Counted from the stretch's first letter, positions 1 through 8,555 are shown. The stretch is DNA of 44,774 bases from Bacteroidota bacterium (GCA_023432805.1 JAEYUG010000003.1:1-44774), one strand, 5' to 3'. The notes: generated from the letters alone by a model not told the origin. A program made the numbers and translations.

Positions 1-346
1 CGGACTCCTCCTCCCCTGAAGGATAGAGGATGTCCCGGATCTGCTTGAAGGGGATGGGTTCGTCGCTCGCGAAGATGAGTCCCTCGATGATCATGCGTTC
101 GTCTTCATCGAGATCCAGCACCACTTCCTCGGAAGCCTCCTCCGCCTCGCCCTCGTCCGTCGTGGGAGGACGGACGCCCTCGTCCGTCGTGGGAGGACGG
201 ACGCCCTCGTCCGTCGTGGGAGGACGGACGCCCTCGTCCGTCATGGGAGGACGGACGCCCTCGTCCGTCATGGGAGGACGGACGCCCTCGTCCGTCCCTG
301 CCACCTCTTCCATGGCCATCGCGCTCATTTCATCCATGGTGTCCAT
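1..346 (-). CDS. scpB: Segregation and condensation protein B, N-terminal part (runs off the window)
   Basis: ScpB is the winged-helix partner of ScpA in the SMC condensin complex that compacts and segregates the chromosome. Only about the first 115 residues lie in the window. After an acidic, repeat-rich N-terminus, the segment from about 90 to 2 reads ERMIIEGLIFASDEPIPFKQ, the usual ScpB opening. The ATG at 346 is the first start after the scpA stop (360-362); further in-frame ATGs lie at 334, 325, 316 and 311. Residues about 18-65 are five copies of a nine-residue T-D-E-G-V-R-P-P-[M/T] unit plus a partial one, encoded by the minisatellite at 150-295. I know of no such insert in other ScpB proteins. 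The position directly after scpA supports the call. Confidence 0.85.
   Translation of the reverse strand, partial: MDTMDEMSAMAMEEVAGTDEGVRPPMTDEGVRPPMTDEGVRPPTTDEGVRPPTTDEGVRPPTTDEGEAEEASEEVVLDLDEDERMIIEGLIFASDEPIPFKQIRDILYPSGEEES
150..295. repeat. 27-bp tandem minisatellite inside scpB
   Basis: There are five head-to-tail 27-bp units at 150-176, 177-203, 204-230, 231-257 and 258-284, plus a partial sixth to about 295. Within each class the units are identical. The first three have GTC-GTG-GG and the last two GTC-ATG-GG, a single G/A difference on the plus strand. The length is a multiple of three, so the scpB frame stays open and each unit adds nine residues. The near-identity points to recent slippage or unequal recombination. 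Confidence 0.95.
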
Positions 347-359
347 CTCATTCACTCCC

Positions 360-1115
360 TCAGGCTCCTGCGCCATCCACAACTCCGTCATCCTCGGTTT
401 TCGTGATCGTGAAATCGTTGAACTCTGCGTGCATCTCGACCGTGACCCGCTGGGCGCGGATGAGTTCGAGCAGCGCGATGAAGGTGACCACGAGCTGCAT
501 GCGGTCCTTCAACGTGTGTGCGAGCTCGATGAAGTTGAAGGCGCGTCGCGCCCGGAAATGCGCGATGATGTAGGCGCCCTGCTCTTCGATGCTCCAGGGA
601 ATCTGGCGTACCTCGTGCACAACCTTCTTCGGAATCGAGGTCATCGCCTTCTGGAAGGCCTTGATGAGATCGAAGAAGGTGACGTCCTTCAAGACGTTCT
701 CGTCCTCCTCGATCTCGGCCACGCGCACATCCTGCTTGAAGCACGTGCGGAAGAAGCGCTGGCGCTGGTCCAGCTCGCGATCCTGCATCTCGAGCGCGGC
801 CTCCTTGTAGCGCTTGTACTCGAGCAGACGCTGGGTGAGCTCGGCACGGGGATCGTTCTCCTCCTCGCCCTCCTCGGTCTCGGTGCGCGGCAGCAGCATG
901 CGCGCCTTGATCTGCATGAGCGTGGCAGCCATGACGATGAACTCGCCGGCCAGTTCCAGATCGAGCATCTGCATCACATGCACGTAGGAGAGGAACTCCT
1001 TCGTGATGTGCGAGATGGGGATGTCGTAGATGTCGAGCTCGTCGCGCTTGATGAAGAACAGCAGCAGATCGAGGGGTCCCTCGAAATCGGGGATCCGGAT
1101 CTTGAATGTCGCCAC
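360..1115 (-). CDS. scpA: Segregation and condensation protein A
   Basis: ScpA is the kleisin subunit of bacterial condensin; it bridges the SMC head and neck and recruits ScpB. The 251-residue product has the typical opening (FEGPLDLLLFFIKRDELDIYDIPISHI, residues about 12-38, shown here as the family signature in part: FEGPLDLLLFFI). It continues with the conserved ELAGEFIVMAATLMQIKARMLLP-type helix (key residues A-T-L-M-Q-I-K-A-R-M-L-L-P) and ends with the C-terminal winged-helix segment. The start is a GTG at 1115, two bases after the trpS stop codon (1118-1120), so translation is probably coupled to trpS. The acidic linker (about residues 80-90) is normal for the family. Confidence 0.93.
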   Translation of the reverse strand: MATFKIRIPDFEGPLDLLLFFIKRDELDIYDIPISHITKEFLSYVHVMQMLDLELAGEFIVMAATLMQIKARMLLPRTETEEGEEENDPRAELTQRLLEYKRYKEAALEMQDRELDQRQRFFRTCFKQDVRVAEIEEDENVLKDVTFFDLIKAFQKAMTSIPKKVVHEVRQIPWSIEEQGAYIIAHFRARRAFNFIELAHTLKDRMQLVVTFIALLELIRAQRVTVEMHAEFNDFTITKTEDDGVVDGAGA

Positions 1116-1117
1116 GC

Positions 1118-2122
1118 TCAGCCCAGGTTCATGGCCGTGCGCACGGCCGCCATGGTCGCCTCGGCCTCGGTGCGTGCGCGCTGCTCGCCGGCGTGGAGAA
1201 TGTCGAGTACTTCGCCGGGTGCGGACTCGAAATGCGCGCGCTTGTCGATGTGCGGCGCGAGAAAGGTGTTGATCTCCGCACCGCAGCGCTTTTTACAGTC
1301 CACGCAGCCCAGCGCGCCGCTCTCGCAGCCGGCGCGGATCTCGTCGACGGCCGAGGCATTGAACTTGCGGTGGTAGGTGAAGACGAGACAGATGTCAGGC
1401 CGGCCGGGATCGTTGCGTCGCAGCTTCTGGGGATCGGTGACGGCCTTGCGCAGCTTGCCTTCGACGTCCGCCGGAGGATCGCTGAGCAGGATGGTGTTGC
1501 CCATCGACTTGCTCATCTTTTTATCGATGCCATCCAGCCCCGGCAGGCGCGAGAACACGGTCAGCTTCGGCTCGGGCTCGGGAAACACCACGCCGTACTG
1601 CAGGTTGAAGCGGCGGGCGATTTCGCGGGTGATCTCCACGTGCGAGAGCTGGTCCTCGCCCACAGGTACGAGGTTCGCGCGGTAGAGCAGGATGTCGGCG
1701 GCCTGTAGCACGGGGTAGCCGAGATGTCCGTAGGTCAGGTTCTCGATCTCGAGGTCGCGCACCTGCTCCTTGATCGAGGGATTCCGTTCAAGCCTGTTCT
1801 TGGTGATCAGCATCGAGAAGAGCAGGTGCAGCTCGGTATGCTGCTTGACCTGCGACTGTCGGAAGATCGGGCTCTGGTCGGGATCGATGCCCGCCGCCAG
1901 CCAGTCGATCACCATGTCGATGGTGTTCGCGTACAGCTCCGACGTGTCGGGATTCGTGGTCAACGCGTGATAGTCGGCGACGAGGTGGAAGTTGCGATAG
2001 GACCCCTGCAGCGCAACCCAGTTTTCGAGCGCGCCGGTCCAGTGGCCGAGATGGAGACGGCCTGTGGGACGCATGCCGCTGAGGATGGTGTTGATCGCCG
2101 TCGGAGAAGTCATCGAGTTCAT
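1118..2122 (-). CDS. trpS: Tryptophanyl-tRNA synthetase
   Basis: This class I aminoacyl-tRNA synthetase charges tRNA-Trp with tryptophan. The 334-residue length is normal. The HIGH-type signature is HLGHWTG, shortly after the family opening TILSGMRPTGRLHLGH. The KMSKS motif appears as KKMSKSMGNT at about residue 195. Other family signatures are the D-Y-H-A-L-T segment and P-V-G-E-D-Q-L-S-H-V-E in the Rossmann fold. The start at 2122 (MNSMTSP) is preferred; the ATG at 2113 is equally possible, and the open frame extends to 2155 with a residue string unlike the family. The gene lies just upstream of scpA. Confidence 0.95.
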   Translation of the reverse strand: MNSMTSPTAINTILSGMRPTGRLHLGHWTGALENWVALQGSYRNFHLVADYHALTTNPDTSELYANTIDMVIDWLAAGIDPDQSPIFRQSQVKQHTELHLLFSMLITKNRLERNPSIKEQVRDLEIENLTYGHLGYPVLQAADILLYRANLVPVGEDQLSHVEITREIARRFNLQYGVVFPEPEPKLTVFSRLPGLDGIDKKMSKSMGNTILLSDPPADVEGKLRKAVTDPQKLRRNDPGRPDICLVFTYHRKFNASAVDEIRAGCESGALGCVDCKKRCGAEINTFLAPHIDKRAHFESAPGEVLDILHAGEQRARTEAEATMAAVRTAMNLG

Positions 2123-2191
2123 GTTCGGTTTGTACAAGACCAGAAAGATACACAATCCCCGTCGTTGAGAAAAAGGATGTCCGAGGCGACG

Positions 2192-2623
2192 CTATTCGAT
2201 GAACAGGTAGGGTTTCCAGCGCTCGTCGACGTGTCCGGACGCGTGGATGATGAACGACACGTGCGAAGGCCGCCGCGGCACCGAACGCAGACGCATGCCG
2301 GCCTTTTCGGGCGTCCGATTGCTCTTGGAATTGTTGCAGCGCAGGCAGGCGGCCACGAGGTTCTCCCATGAATCACCGCCGCCCAGCGCACGGGGCACGA
2401 CATGGTCGACGGTAAGGGTGTTGCTCGCCACGCCGCAGTACTGGCAGCGATGGCCGTCGCGCCGCAGAATGTTCTTGCGGGAGAGCAGGATGTTGCGATG
2501 GGGGATGCGATACCAGCGGGAGAGACGGATGATGCTGGGGAAGGGGAACTGCACGGACACCGAACGGATGGTGCGTCCCTCCACTGCTTCGATCAGCTCG
2601 GCCTTCTCGAGATAGATCAGCAC
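2192..2623 (-). CDS. HNH endonuclease family protein (start codon uncertain, coding extends upstream)
   Basis: This is a small nuclease-like protein of the HNH family, common in Bacteroidota and cyanobacteria, with no agreed cellular role. The zinc/catalytic core is clear: C-Q-Y-C, then DHVVPRALGGGDSWENLV and C-L-R-C-N. The longest canonical start is GTG 2623, but the frame stays open upstream to 2773. Codons 2624-2740 encode the conserved family N-terminus (RVLVLNQSFEPIGVCGLEKA) preceded by RHIFEYGTQHT. No ATG, GTG or TTG lies in frame there. An ATG at 2742, with an AGGG upstream, is one frame off and would need one inserted base to join. Either a rare start codon, a recent frameshift or a sequence error is involved. 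Confidence 0.8.
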   Translation of the reverse strand: MLIYLEKAELIEAVEGRTIRSVSVQFPFPSIIRLSRWYRIPHRNILLSRKNILRRDGHRCQYCGVASNTLTVDHVVPRALGGGDSWENLVAACLRCNNSKSNRTPEKAGMRLRSVPRRPSHVSFIIHASGHVDERWKPYLFIE

Positions 2624-2802
2624 GACGGCCTTCTCCAGACCGCAGACGCCGATGGGTTCGAAGCTCTGGTTGAGGACGAGTACTCTGCCGCTGATCGTCG
2701 ATGCCGTGTGTTGCGTGCCGTATTCGAAGATGTGCCTCGCATGGGGTATCCCTGAACCTAGCGAGGCCCCCGCTCAGATGCAATGCATCGCTGTGGAAAT
2801 CC

Positions 2803-4272
2803 TCAGCGCCTGATCAGGCGCAGCAGCCGCGCCACCTCGGCGCGCTCTCCGGGTAGGAAGAAACGCATGCCGACAAGCAGCACCGGGTAGAGCACGACGA
2901 GCAGGGCTTCCCAGAGCAGCTCGGGAACTGCATCCGGGGCGGGAACGAGCATCCAGATCGCGGCAGGCACGGCGCCTGCAAGGATGATGCGGACGAGACG
3001 CATCCCCTCATACGGCACCGGATGGATCGTACGCGTCTGCTGCCAGTAGAGCAGCGCCATCACCGCATAGGCCGCGAGCGTGGAGATTGCGCCGCCCATC
3101 ATGCCGAGCCGCGGGATGAGCAGGAGATTCGACACGACGTTCACACCGGCACCGACGGCCGTCACGACGGCCATCGCACCGGTGCGCTTGCGGATCAGCA
3201 GTCCGGCGTTGACGATGACGCTTACGCCGGTGAAGATGTAGCCGGCGAGCACGACGGGCACGATCGAGAGGCCTTCCCAGTATTCGCGCCCCAGCAGCGC
3301 GCGGCCATGCCAGAGCGGCACGGTCGCCAGATCGTCGATCGTCAGCGAGAGCAGGAGCCAGACGAAGACGGCGACGAGGGTGAAGTAGGTGAGCACGCGC
3401 GCAAAGAGGCGCTCGGAGCCGGGCTTCGAGCTCTGCTGCAGGGAGAAGGGCTGCCAGGCGAACTGGAACATCGTGACGAAGAGCATCATGAGGATGCCGA
3501 GCCGGTAGTTCGCGCCGTAGATGCCGGCGGTGCGCGTGTCGACGAGCATCTGCATGAGGAGGCGGTCGAGGACCTGCACGACCATGAGGGCGAGTCCGGC
3601 AGGCAGCGTCGGAAGCCCCAGACGCATCATGGGCTCGAGCACATGCGCACGCCAGCGCGGTGCCAGGTCGCGGAGGATGTCGGGTGCGAGCATCAGGGTC
3701 GAGGCGAGCGAGGCGATGAGTCCGGCGCTGAACACCGAAACGATCGACATGCCGAAGCCGAGCACGAACCAGAGATTGAGACCGACGTTGAGGGCGATCG
3801 AGGTGAAACGGATCACCGCAAAGCGCGCAGGCTTGTGCCGCATGCGCAAGGCCGCGAAGGGGATGACGTTGATGGCGTCGACGAAGAGCGTGGCGGCCGC
3901 AAGCGGCACGATGATCTCCCAGGCGGGTGGTATGTCGAGCGCGGACGCGATCGGCGCGGCGAGGAGAATGACCACGCCGCTGAACACGAGTCCCGCCCCC
4001 GCAATCGTCCACAGCGGTGTGCTGAAGATGTCGCGCCGGTCGTAGTCGGGATGCCCTTCGGTGAAGCGCATGTAGGCCTGCTCGAGTCCCAATGCGTAGA
4101 CGACGTTCAGGAACGCGACCACGGTGTACACGACGGTCACGATGCCGTAGTCGGCCGCGACGAACACGTTCGTGTAGAAGGGCACGAGCAGGAAGTTCAG
4201 GAAGCGCCCGAGCACGGTGCTGATGCCGTAGATGGCACTGTCGCCGGTCAGTCGCCGCAGCTGCGTCCGCAT
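2803..4272 (-). CDS. Polysaccharide flippase (Wzx / MOP superfamily)
   Basis: This 489-residue, strongly hydrophobic protein has about 12-14 predicted membrane helices. It opens with a Wzx-like sequence (STVLGRFLNFLLVPFYTNVF), where the G-R-F-x-N-F-L-L-V-P-F-Y-T pattern is typical of the oligosaccharide flippase family. Such proteins move undecaprenyl-linked glycans across the inner membrane. The substrate cannot be told from the sequence. The ATG at 4272 follows the lipoprotein gene by 18 bases on the same strand, so they are probably co-transcribed. The divergent epimerase at 4886 suggests a surface-glycan context. Confidence 0.85.
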   Translation of the reverse strand: MRTQLRRLTGDSAIYGISTVLGRFLNFLLVPFYTNVFVAADYGIVTVVYTVVAFLNVVYALGLEQAYMRFTEGHPDYDRRDIFSTPLWTIAGAGLVFSGVVILLAAPIASALDIPPAWEIIVPLAAATLFVDAINVIPFAALRMRHKPARFAVIRFTSIALNVGLNLWFVLGFGMSIVSVFSAGLIASLASTLMLAPDILRDLAPRWRAHVLEPMMRLGLPTLPAGLALMVVQVLDRLLMQMLVDTRTAGIYGANYRLGILMMLFVTMFQFAWQPFSLQQSSKPGSERLFARVLTYFTLVAVFVWLLLSLTIDDLATVPLWHGRALLGREYWEGLSIVPVVLAGYIFTGVSVIVNAGLLIRKRTGAMAVVTAVGAGVNVVSNLLLIPRLGMMGGAISTLAAYAVMALLYWQQTRTIHPVPYEGMRLVRIILAGAVPAAIWMLVPAPDAVPELLWEALLVVLYPVLLVGMRFFLPGERAEVARLLRLIRR

Positions 4273-4290
4273 GTCGGAGTCCCGGGTCCG

Positions 4291-4773
4291 TTATTTCGCG
4301 GAAACGATCGTGATGCGTCCCTCGGCAAGGGACTGCCGCTCGCGCGTCAGGATCTGCACGAGGTACTCGCCCGCGTCGGCGAACGAGACCACGTGATCGA
4401 GCCGCAGCATGCCCGCGTCGGGCGTCACCCGCAGATGCACGTCGTCGCCGTACGCAGTGCGGCGCGTGCCCTCGAGCCGGTCGATGTGCACGACGAGTGC
4501 GTCGGCATGCACGGGTCGGTCGAAGGCGACGAGCATCGACACGGTGCCCGGCGAGAAGGTGTCGGCCTCCCCGACAGGTTGATTGTCGGCGGTGATGGAT
4601 TCACAGAAGAGGAGTCGACCTTCGGGCGCACGCGCGCAGCCTCCCGTGACCGCGACTAACGCCACGAGACAGGCCAGCACGACGCGCACACCCTGCGGAA
4701 GCTTCCCCGGCGGGCATGCGGTGTGCGCACGGGGATCGGGGGTACGGGGCGGAACGGTGGTGTCTGCTGGCAT
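4291..4773 (-). CDS. Putative lipoprotein of unknown function
   Basis: The product is about 160 residues. An unusually long proline- and charge-rich N-terminus (residues 1-28) precedes a hydrophobic stretch ending LVALVAVTGGC, a plausible lipobox with the cysteine near residue 47. The rest is a single small domain predicted to be beta-rich, with a segment (DRPVHADALVVHIDRLEGT) that resembles an Ig-like or filamin-like fold. I do not recognise the family. The ATG at 4773 is chosen because everything upstream in the frame (to 4932) overlaps the divergent epimerase region. A later start nearer the hydrophobic stretch would give a more normal signal peptide, so the start is uncertain. It lies 18 bases upstream of the flippase gene. 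Confidence 0.6.
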   Translation of the reverse strand: MPADTTVPPRTPDPRAHTACPPGKLPQGVRVVLACLVALVAVTGGCARAPEGRLLFCESITADNQPVGEADTFSPGTVSMLVAFDRPVHADALVVHIDRLEGTRRTAYGDDVHLRVTPDAGMLRLDHVVSFADAGEYLVQILTRERQSLAEGRITIVSAK

Positions 4774-4885
4774 GCACGCAAGATAGCGGATTTCCCCGAT
4801 CCCCCGTACAGACCTGCCACACGACGCCTCGCGCAAATCGAGGGGAATGCCTACATTGCAGGATGTCCCATTTCCGAATCGCACC

Positions 4886-5812
4886 ATGAATATTCTCGTC
4901 ACCGGCGGAGCCGGGTTCATCGCCTCGACCATCGCGGAGGCCTATCTCGACCTCGGCCACGAGGTCGTGATCATCGACAACCTCTCGACGGGATTCCTCG
5001 AGAACGTGCCCCGCGGGGTCGCCTTCTACCAGATGGACATCCGCGACGAAGGCGTGTTCGACATCCTCCAGCAGCACCGCATCGACGTGATCAACCACCA
5101 CGCCGCGCAGATCGACGTGCGCCGCTCGGTCGCCGACCCGCAATACGATCTGGCGGTCAACGTGCTCGGGTCGCTGAACCTGCTCGAGGCCGGCGTGCGT
5201 CACGGCATCAGCCGTTTCATCTTCGCATCGACCGGAGGCGCGATCTACGGCGAACAGGACTACTTCCCCGCCGACGAGCTGCACCCCACGCGGCCGTGCT
5301 CGCCCTACGGCATCACGAAGCTGACGGTGGAAAAGTACCTGCACTATTTCCATGTGGAAAAGGAAGTGCCGTATACGGTGCTCAGGTATACGAATGTGTA
5401 TGGTCCGCGCCAGAATCCACATGGGGAAGCCGGGGTCGTCGCGATCTTCACCGAGCGCCTGCTGCGCGGCGAGGAACCGGTCATCAACGGCGACGGACTG
5501 CAGACCCGCGACTATGTGTTCGTGCAGGATGTCGTGCGTGCCAACGTGCTCGCCCTCACGATGGAGCAGACGGATACCTTTAACGTCTGCACGGGTGTCG
5601 AGACGGATGTGAATCAGGTGTTCACGACCATCAACGAGGCGCTGGGCGCACCCGCTGCAGAACGGCACGGACCGGCCAAACCGGGCGAACAGAAACGTAG
5701 CGTCTGCACCCATGCGAAGATCACGTCGGTGCTCGGCTGGCAGCCGCAGGTCGAAATGACCGAGGGACTCGTGCGCACCGTGGAGTTCTTCAAGTCCCGT
5801 GCGAGAGAATAG
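4886..5812 (+). CDS. NAD-dependent sugar-nucleotide epimerase/dehydratase (UDP-glucose 4-epimerase-like)
   Basis: This 308-residue extended SDR enzyme would interconvert nucleotide sugars for surface polysaccharide synthesis. The N-terminal Rossmann motif is VTGGAGFIAS (G-x-x-G-x-x-G). NAD-ribose binding is suggested by IIDNLSTG, and the active site by STGGAIYG with the Y-G-I-T-K catalytic Tyr/Lys pair near residue 147. NVYGPRQNPHGEAGV is the usual substrate-loop signature of GalE-like enzymes. The start at 4886 puts the Rossmann motif at residue 7; the open frame from 4847 adds a non-conserved leader. It is divergent from the lipoprotein gene, leaving 112 bp for promoters. The precise substrate is undetermined. 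Confidence 0.88.
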   Translation: MNILVTGGAGFIASTIAEAYLDLGHEVVIIDNLSTGFLENVPRGVAFYQMDIRDEGVFDILQQHRIDVINHHAAQIDVRRSVADPQYDLAVNVLGSLNLLEAGVRHGISRFIFASTGGAIYGEQDYFPADELHPTRPCSPYGITKLTVEKYLHYFHVEKEVPYTVLRYTNVYGPRQNPHGEAGVVAIFTERLLRGEEPVINGDGLQTRDYVFVQDVVRANVLALTMEQTDTFNVCTGVETDVNQVFTTINEALGAPAAERHGPAKPGEQKRSVCTHAKITSVLGWQPQVEMTEGLVRTVEFFKSRARE

Positions 5813-5921
5813 GGCCTTCCGGATCCGGATATGCCCGTCTACCCCTGATTGTGTGTGAATGGAACGCACGCACTGTGAAAGATACTCACAGCGCTGCGGA
5901 TGAAGTCTGTTTTCGATCTCT

Positions 5922-6767
5922 GTGCTACGGCGCCATCTACCGAATGTTGCAATCCGGTTGGAATGGCGCTGTTCACGTTCGGTACAATATTTGTCGCTTT
6001 CTTGGACAAACCTCTTTGCACCCGAAACCCCGCTCGAATTGCTGAATACATCAGAAACGATCCGAGACCTCGAAGTTCCCGAGGGCCGGAGGCTCCTACA
6101 CGATTTCTTTCACGACCGCAGGGTCAAGCATCGTCTGGAAATCAATACGATGCTCGATTGCTGGCGCTTGTGTCGACGTGCACGGGAGATCCAGTTCAGT
6201 GATGGACGGCGGGTGCAGTTTGAAACAAATCTCGGGCTCAAGATCGGGAGCAGGGTCTTCTTCGAAGAGATTGTCGGGACGTATTATTACAACTCCGTAC
6301 TTGGTCTCGTGTACTTCGGATCGACCGTGCTTCTCGTCGCCGTCGGACTGTATCTTGCCGGGTATCCGCTCTGGATTCCACTCGCAGGATTCGGTCTCGA
6401 GGCGTTGTTTTTATTGATGCTCGCTGTGGTGACTGCCTACACGAGGCCCGACGAACCGACGTCCAATCGAGGCGCGGCGTTTGCAGAGCCCGCGTTGCAG
6501 TCTCTGAACGGAACCGTCCGTGAAATGACAAACGCCGTGTCGGATCTTTTCCGCCTCATGTCGCAGTCCGATCTGCGGCAGGACGTCCTGCTCACGCGGC
6601 TGACCGAATACATGAACAAGAGCAACGCCGAGCAGATGCGTGTGCAGGGCGAACGTCTCGCGGAGACGAACGACCTGTTGCGCGAGATGCTGCACGCCAT
6701 GCGATCGGACGATGCGCGCCCCGTGGCTTCCCCGGGCGGGACGCGATATGACGCACCGGCGTCCTGA
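5922..6767 (+). CDS. GldL-like inner-membrane motor protein, first copy
   Basis: The protein has one hydrophobic hairpin, about residues 124-172 in this frame: TM1 SVLGLVYFGSTVLLVAVGLY, the short connector AGYPLW, and TM2 IPLAGFGLEALFLLMLAVVT. TM2 carries a lone glutamate (codon 6399-6401). GldL/PorL has the same arrangement: two adjacent helices with an essential TM2 Glu that serves proton flow in the T9SS/gliding motor. A cytoplasmic C-terminal region of about 100 polar residues, likely coiled coil, follows. The N-terminus is unsettled. 5922 is a GTG without a good RBS, TTG 6039 is possible, and the only in-frame ATG is 6150. The stop lies 12 bases before the GldM-like gene. Overall sequence similarity to canonical GldL is low, so this rests on architecture. 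Confidence 0.6.
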   Translation: MLRRHLPNVAIRLEWRCSRSVQYLSLSWTNLFAPETPLELLNTSETIRDLEVPEGRRLLHDFFHDRRVKHRLEINTMLDCWRLCRRAREIQFSDGRRVQFETNLGLKIGSRVFFEEIVGTYYYNSVLGLVYFGSTVLLVAVGLYLAGYPLWIPLAGFGLEALFLLMLAVVTAYTRPDEPTSNRGAAFAEPALQSLNGTVREMTNAVSDLFRLMSQSDLRQDVLLTRLTEYMNKSNAEQMRVQGERLAETNDLLREMLHAMRSDDARPVASPGGTRYDAPAS

Positions 6768-6779
6768 CGGTGAGCACGT

Positions 6780-8288
6780 GTGGATCGCAGACGACGCGTT
6801 GAAGTCTTTTTCATCCTCTACCTGGCAGCACTTGCCGCATTCGCCGTGGTCGCACGCGAACGCAGCCAGCATGATGAACAGCGCGACCGCGAATCGCTCG
6901 CATTGCTTGCCCGCCTCGTTCCGCAGGTTCCACTCTTCATCGACAGCGACACCATTGTCGTGTACGTTGCGGCGGACGCAGAAGGACGCATCTTCAGAGG
7001 CATGCCCGCATCCTTTGATCTCCATGTCGGCGACATTGAACCAAACGACAGCATAACCGTGAACACCGAAGCACTGACACATGACGAGGTGATGGTCTCC
7101 CGAAGCGCCGTGCGCATCGGGCCTCGTCGTGGCGTGGGCGTGCTCGATCGCCGCCTCGCGCGATTCCCGGTGACATGTTCCTTCACCAGTACGGGCAACT
7201 ACGTCGTGCATGTGGCGGCGAAGGCCAGGCGCATCCACCGCCATGGTGATTCACTCTGGTCCTACCGCACGTTTACGCTGCCCGCGTCGGAGATGATGGC
7301 GAAGCTGATCGAAGACGTGGAGTCCGCACGCATCGACATCCCGGTCCGCGTGGAAGACACCACGCGCACGACGACGCGAAACATCGAACCCCTCGCGCTG
7401 CGCGTATCGACAACCCTGATCGAGAGCGCGGTTGGCATGCGTGAATTCGTGCAGATCGCGGTGAACAACGTGTTTGCCTCTCCGCGCCTGCGCATCGTGC
7501 GCGGGGGCGGTCGTGTCAAGCTCGTTGAACAGGATGTCAGCGAGGCGGTCTGGCGCTGGGAGGGTGACGTCGGTCCGTTCCCCGACAGTGTGGTGGTCGA
7601 AGCGCGTGTCGATCGCGATGCGGGAGCGCTCGACATCGCACGCGCGTCGTTTCTCGTCATGCCGCGCGTACCGATGCTCGTCGTACCACAGCCCGATCAG
7701 GTCTACGCCGGAGAAGATCTTGCCTTCGACATCCGCGTCGATGGTCTTCGCAACCAGGCGTTGTACACGTGGGTGCTGTACGAGGAAAGCGACGGAAACG
7801 GGATGATCGAGAAGGCGTCGGGAATCAGTCCGCGTGTGTTCTACCACATTCCCAACAACTTTGTTGGAAAGAGGCTCCTGCTGGAAGCCCGCTACGACGA
7901 TCGCGTCTATGCGTTTGTCGATCCTGTTTCGCATGCGGGCGGACCCTCGCGATTCGTGTTCACCGTTGCCCTTCCTCCGATGCGCATCGAGTTCGATCCG
8001 CCTGCAGTCGTGCGGCCCGGGCAGCGCATGCAGATCCGTGCGGCGGCGTGGTCGTCTCCCACCTACCGGAGTGATCAACCCGTGAAGAGGATCACCGACA
8101 TCGTCGTGACCGTGACCACGGCCGGCGGTCGCACGCTGCGCACGGAGATCGAGATGACGCAGCACGGCACGTTCCTCTTCAGCATCGACAATACCGTCCC
8201 GGTGTCCCCCGGCGGCGAGGATGCGGTGATCCGCATCCAGGCGCGTGAGTCGCAGGTCACTCGAACCATCCGCCTCCGACGCGACTGA
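6780..8288 (+). CDS. GldM-like periplasmic motor/shaft protein, first copy
   Basis: The product is 502 residues, with one N-terminal membrane helix (VEVFFILYLAALAAFAVVAR) followed by a long periplasmic region of predicted beta domains. That is the layout and length of GldM/PorM, whose helix packs with GldL and whose D1-D4 domains span the periplasm. It is clearly related to the GldM-like protein at 9419. Both share FF-x-LYLA in the helix, and a domain starting Y-A-G-E-D-L / F-V-G-E-S-F runs through YTWVLYE / YTWQLLL, G-K-R-L-L-L-E-A-R-Y / G-K-S-M-R-I-K-A-E-Y and FVFTVALPP / FAYTVSAPI. Translation starts at GTG 6780, 12 bases after the preceding stop, with GGTGAG upstream. Confidence 0.65.
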   Translation: MDRRRRVEVFFILYLAALAAFAVVARERSQHDEQRDRESLALLARLVPQVPLFIDSDTIVVYVAADAEGRIFRGMPASFDLHVGDIEPNDSITVNTEALTHDEVMVSRSAVRIGPRRGVGVLDRRLARFPVTCSFTSTGNYVVHVAAKARRIHRHGDSLWSYRTFTLPASEMMAKLIEDVESARIDIPVRVEDTTRTTTRNIEPLALRVSTTLIESAVGMREFVQIAVNNVFASPRLRIVRGGGRVKLVEQDVSEAVWRWEGDVGPFPDSVVVEARVDRDAGALDIARASFLVMPRVPMLVVPQPDQVYAGEDLAFDIRVDGLRNQALYTWVLYEESDGNGMIEKASGISPRVFYHIPNNFVGKRLLLEARYDDRVYAFVDPVSHAGGPSRFVFTVALPPMRIEFDPPAVVRPGQRMQIRAAAWSSPTYRSDQPVKRITDIVVTVTTAGGRTLRTEIEMTQHGTFLFSIDNTVPVSPGGEDAVIRIQARESQVTRTIRLRRD

Positions 8289-8465
8289 AGCCGTCATGCA
8301 CGGAGAACGCGAGAGCCGGCAATCATGCGACCAGACCTCTGGATCCGTTGCAGTGCAATTTGAAATGACCTGACGATTGTGCACATTCGAATGATATCTT
8401 CATCCCGTTCGTGTCTGCCGGCACCACCCGGTGCACTGTCGCCCGTCACACACACCAATCCACGC

Positions 8466-8491
8466 TTGACACATTCTACGCTGTATATAAT
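8466..8491 (+). promoter_or_regulatory. Possible promoter for the second gldL/gldM-like operon (TTGACA / TATAAT, short spacer)
   Basis: A perfect TTGACA (8466-8471) and a perfect TATAAT (8486-8491) lie 65 bases before the ATG at 8556. The spacer is only 14 bases against the usual 17, so full strength is doubtful. The 267-base gap 8289-8555 holds no other gene that I can support. The strong AGGAGG ribosome site at 8542-8547 belongs to the gene at 8556. Confidence 0.35.
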
Positions 8492-8555
8492 CCACCATGT
8501 CGGCAGTCGCACACGCGAAGCCGGCGACTATCGTATTCTCCAGGAGGTTTTCCGT

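Noticed and set aside
150..323. Repeat array considered as a CRISPR
   Set aside because: Units are directly abutting with no spacers, and the array is in frame within a coding sequence.
30..1376. Long plus-strand open frame of 448 codons
   Set aside because: It is antisense to scpB, scpA and trpS, which have clear family motifs. It is a shadow caused by high GC and the minisatellite.
3022..4659. Plus-strand open frame of 545 codons rich in His, Asp, Glu and Arg
   Set aside because: It is antisense to the flippase and lipoprotein genes; the composition is that of a GC-rich shadow, with no motif.
5819..5828. Palindrome CCGGATCCGG after the epimerase stop as a terminator
   Set aside because: There is no loop and no T-run; a 10-bp palindrome of this composition can occur by chance.
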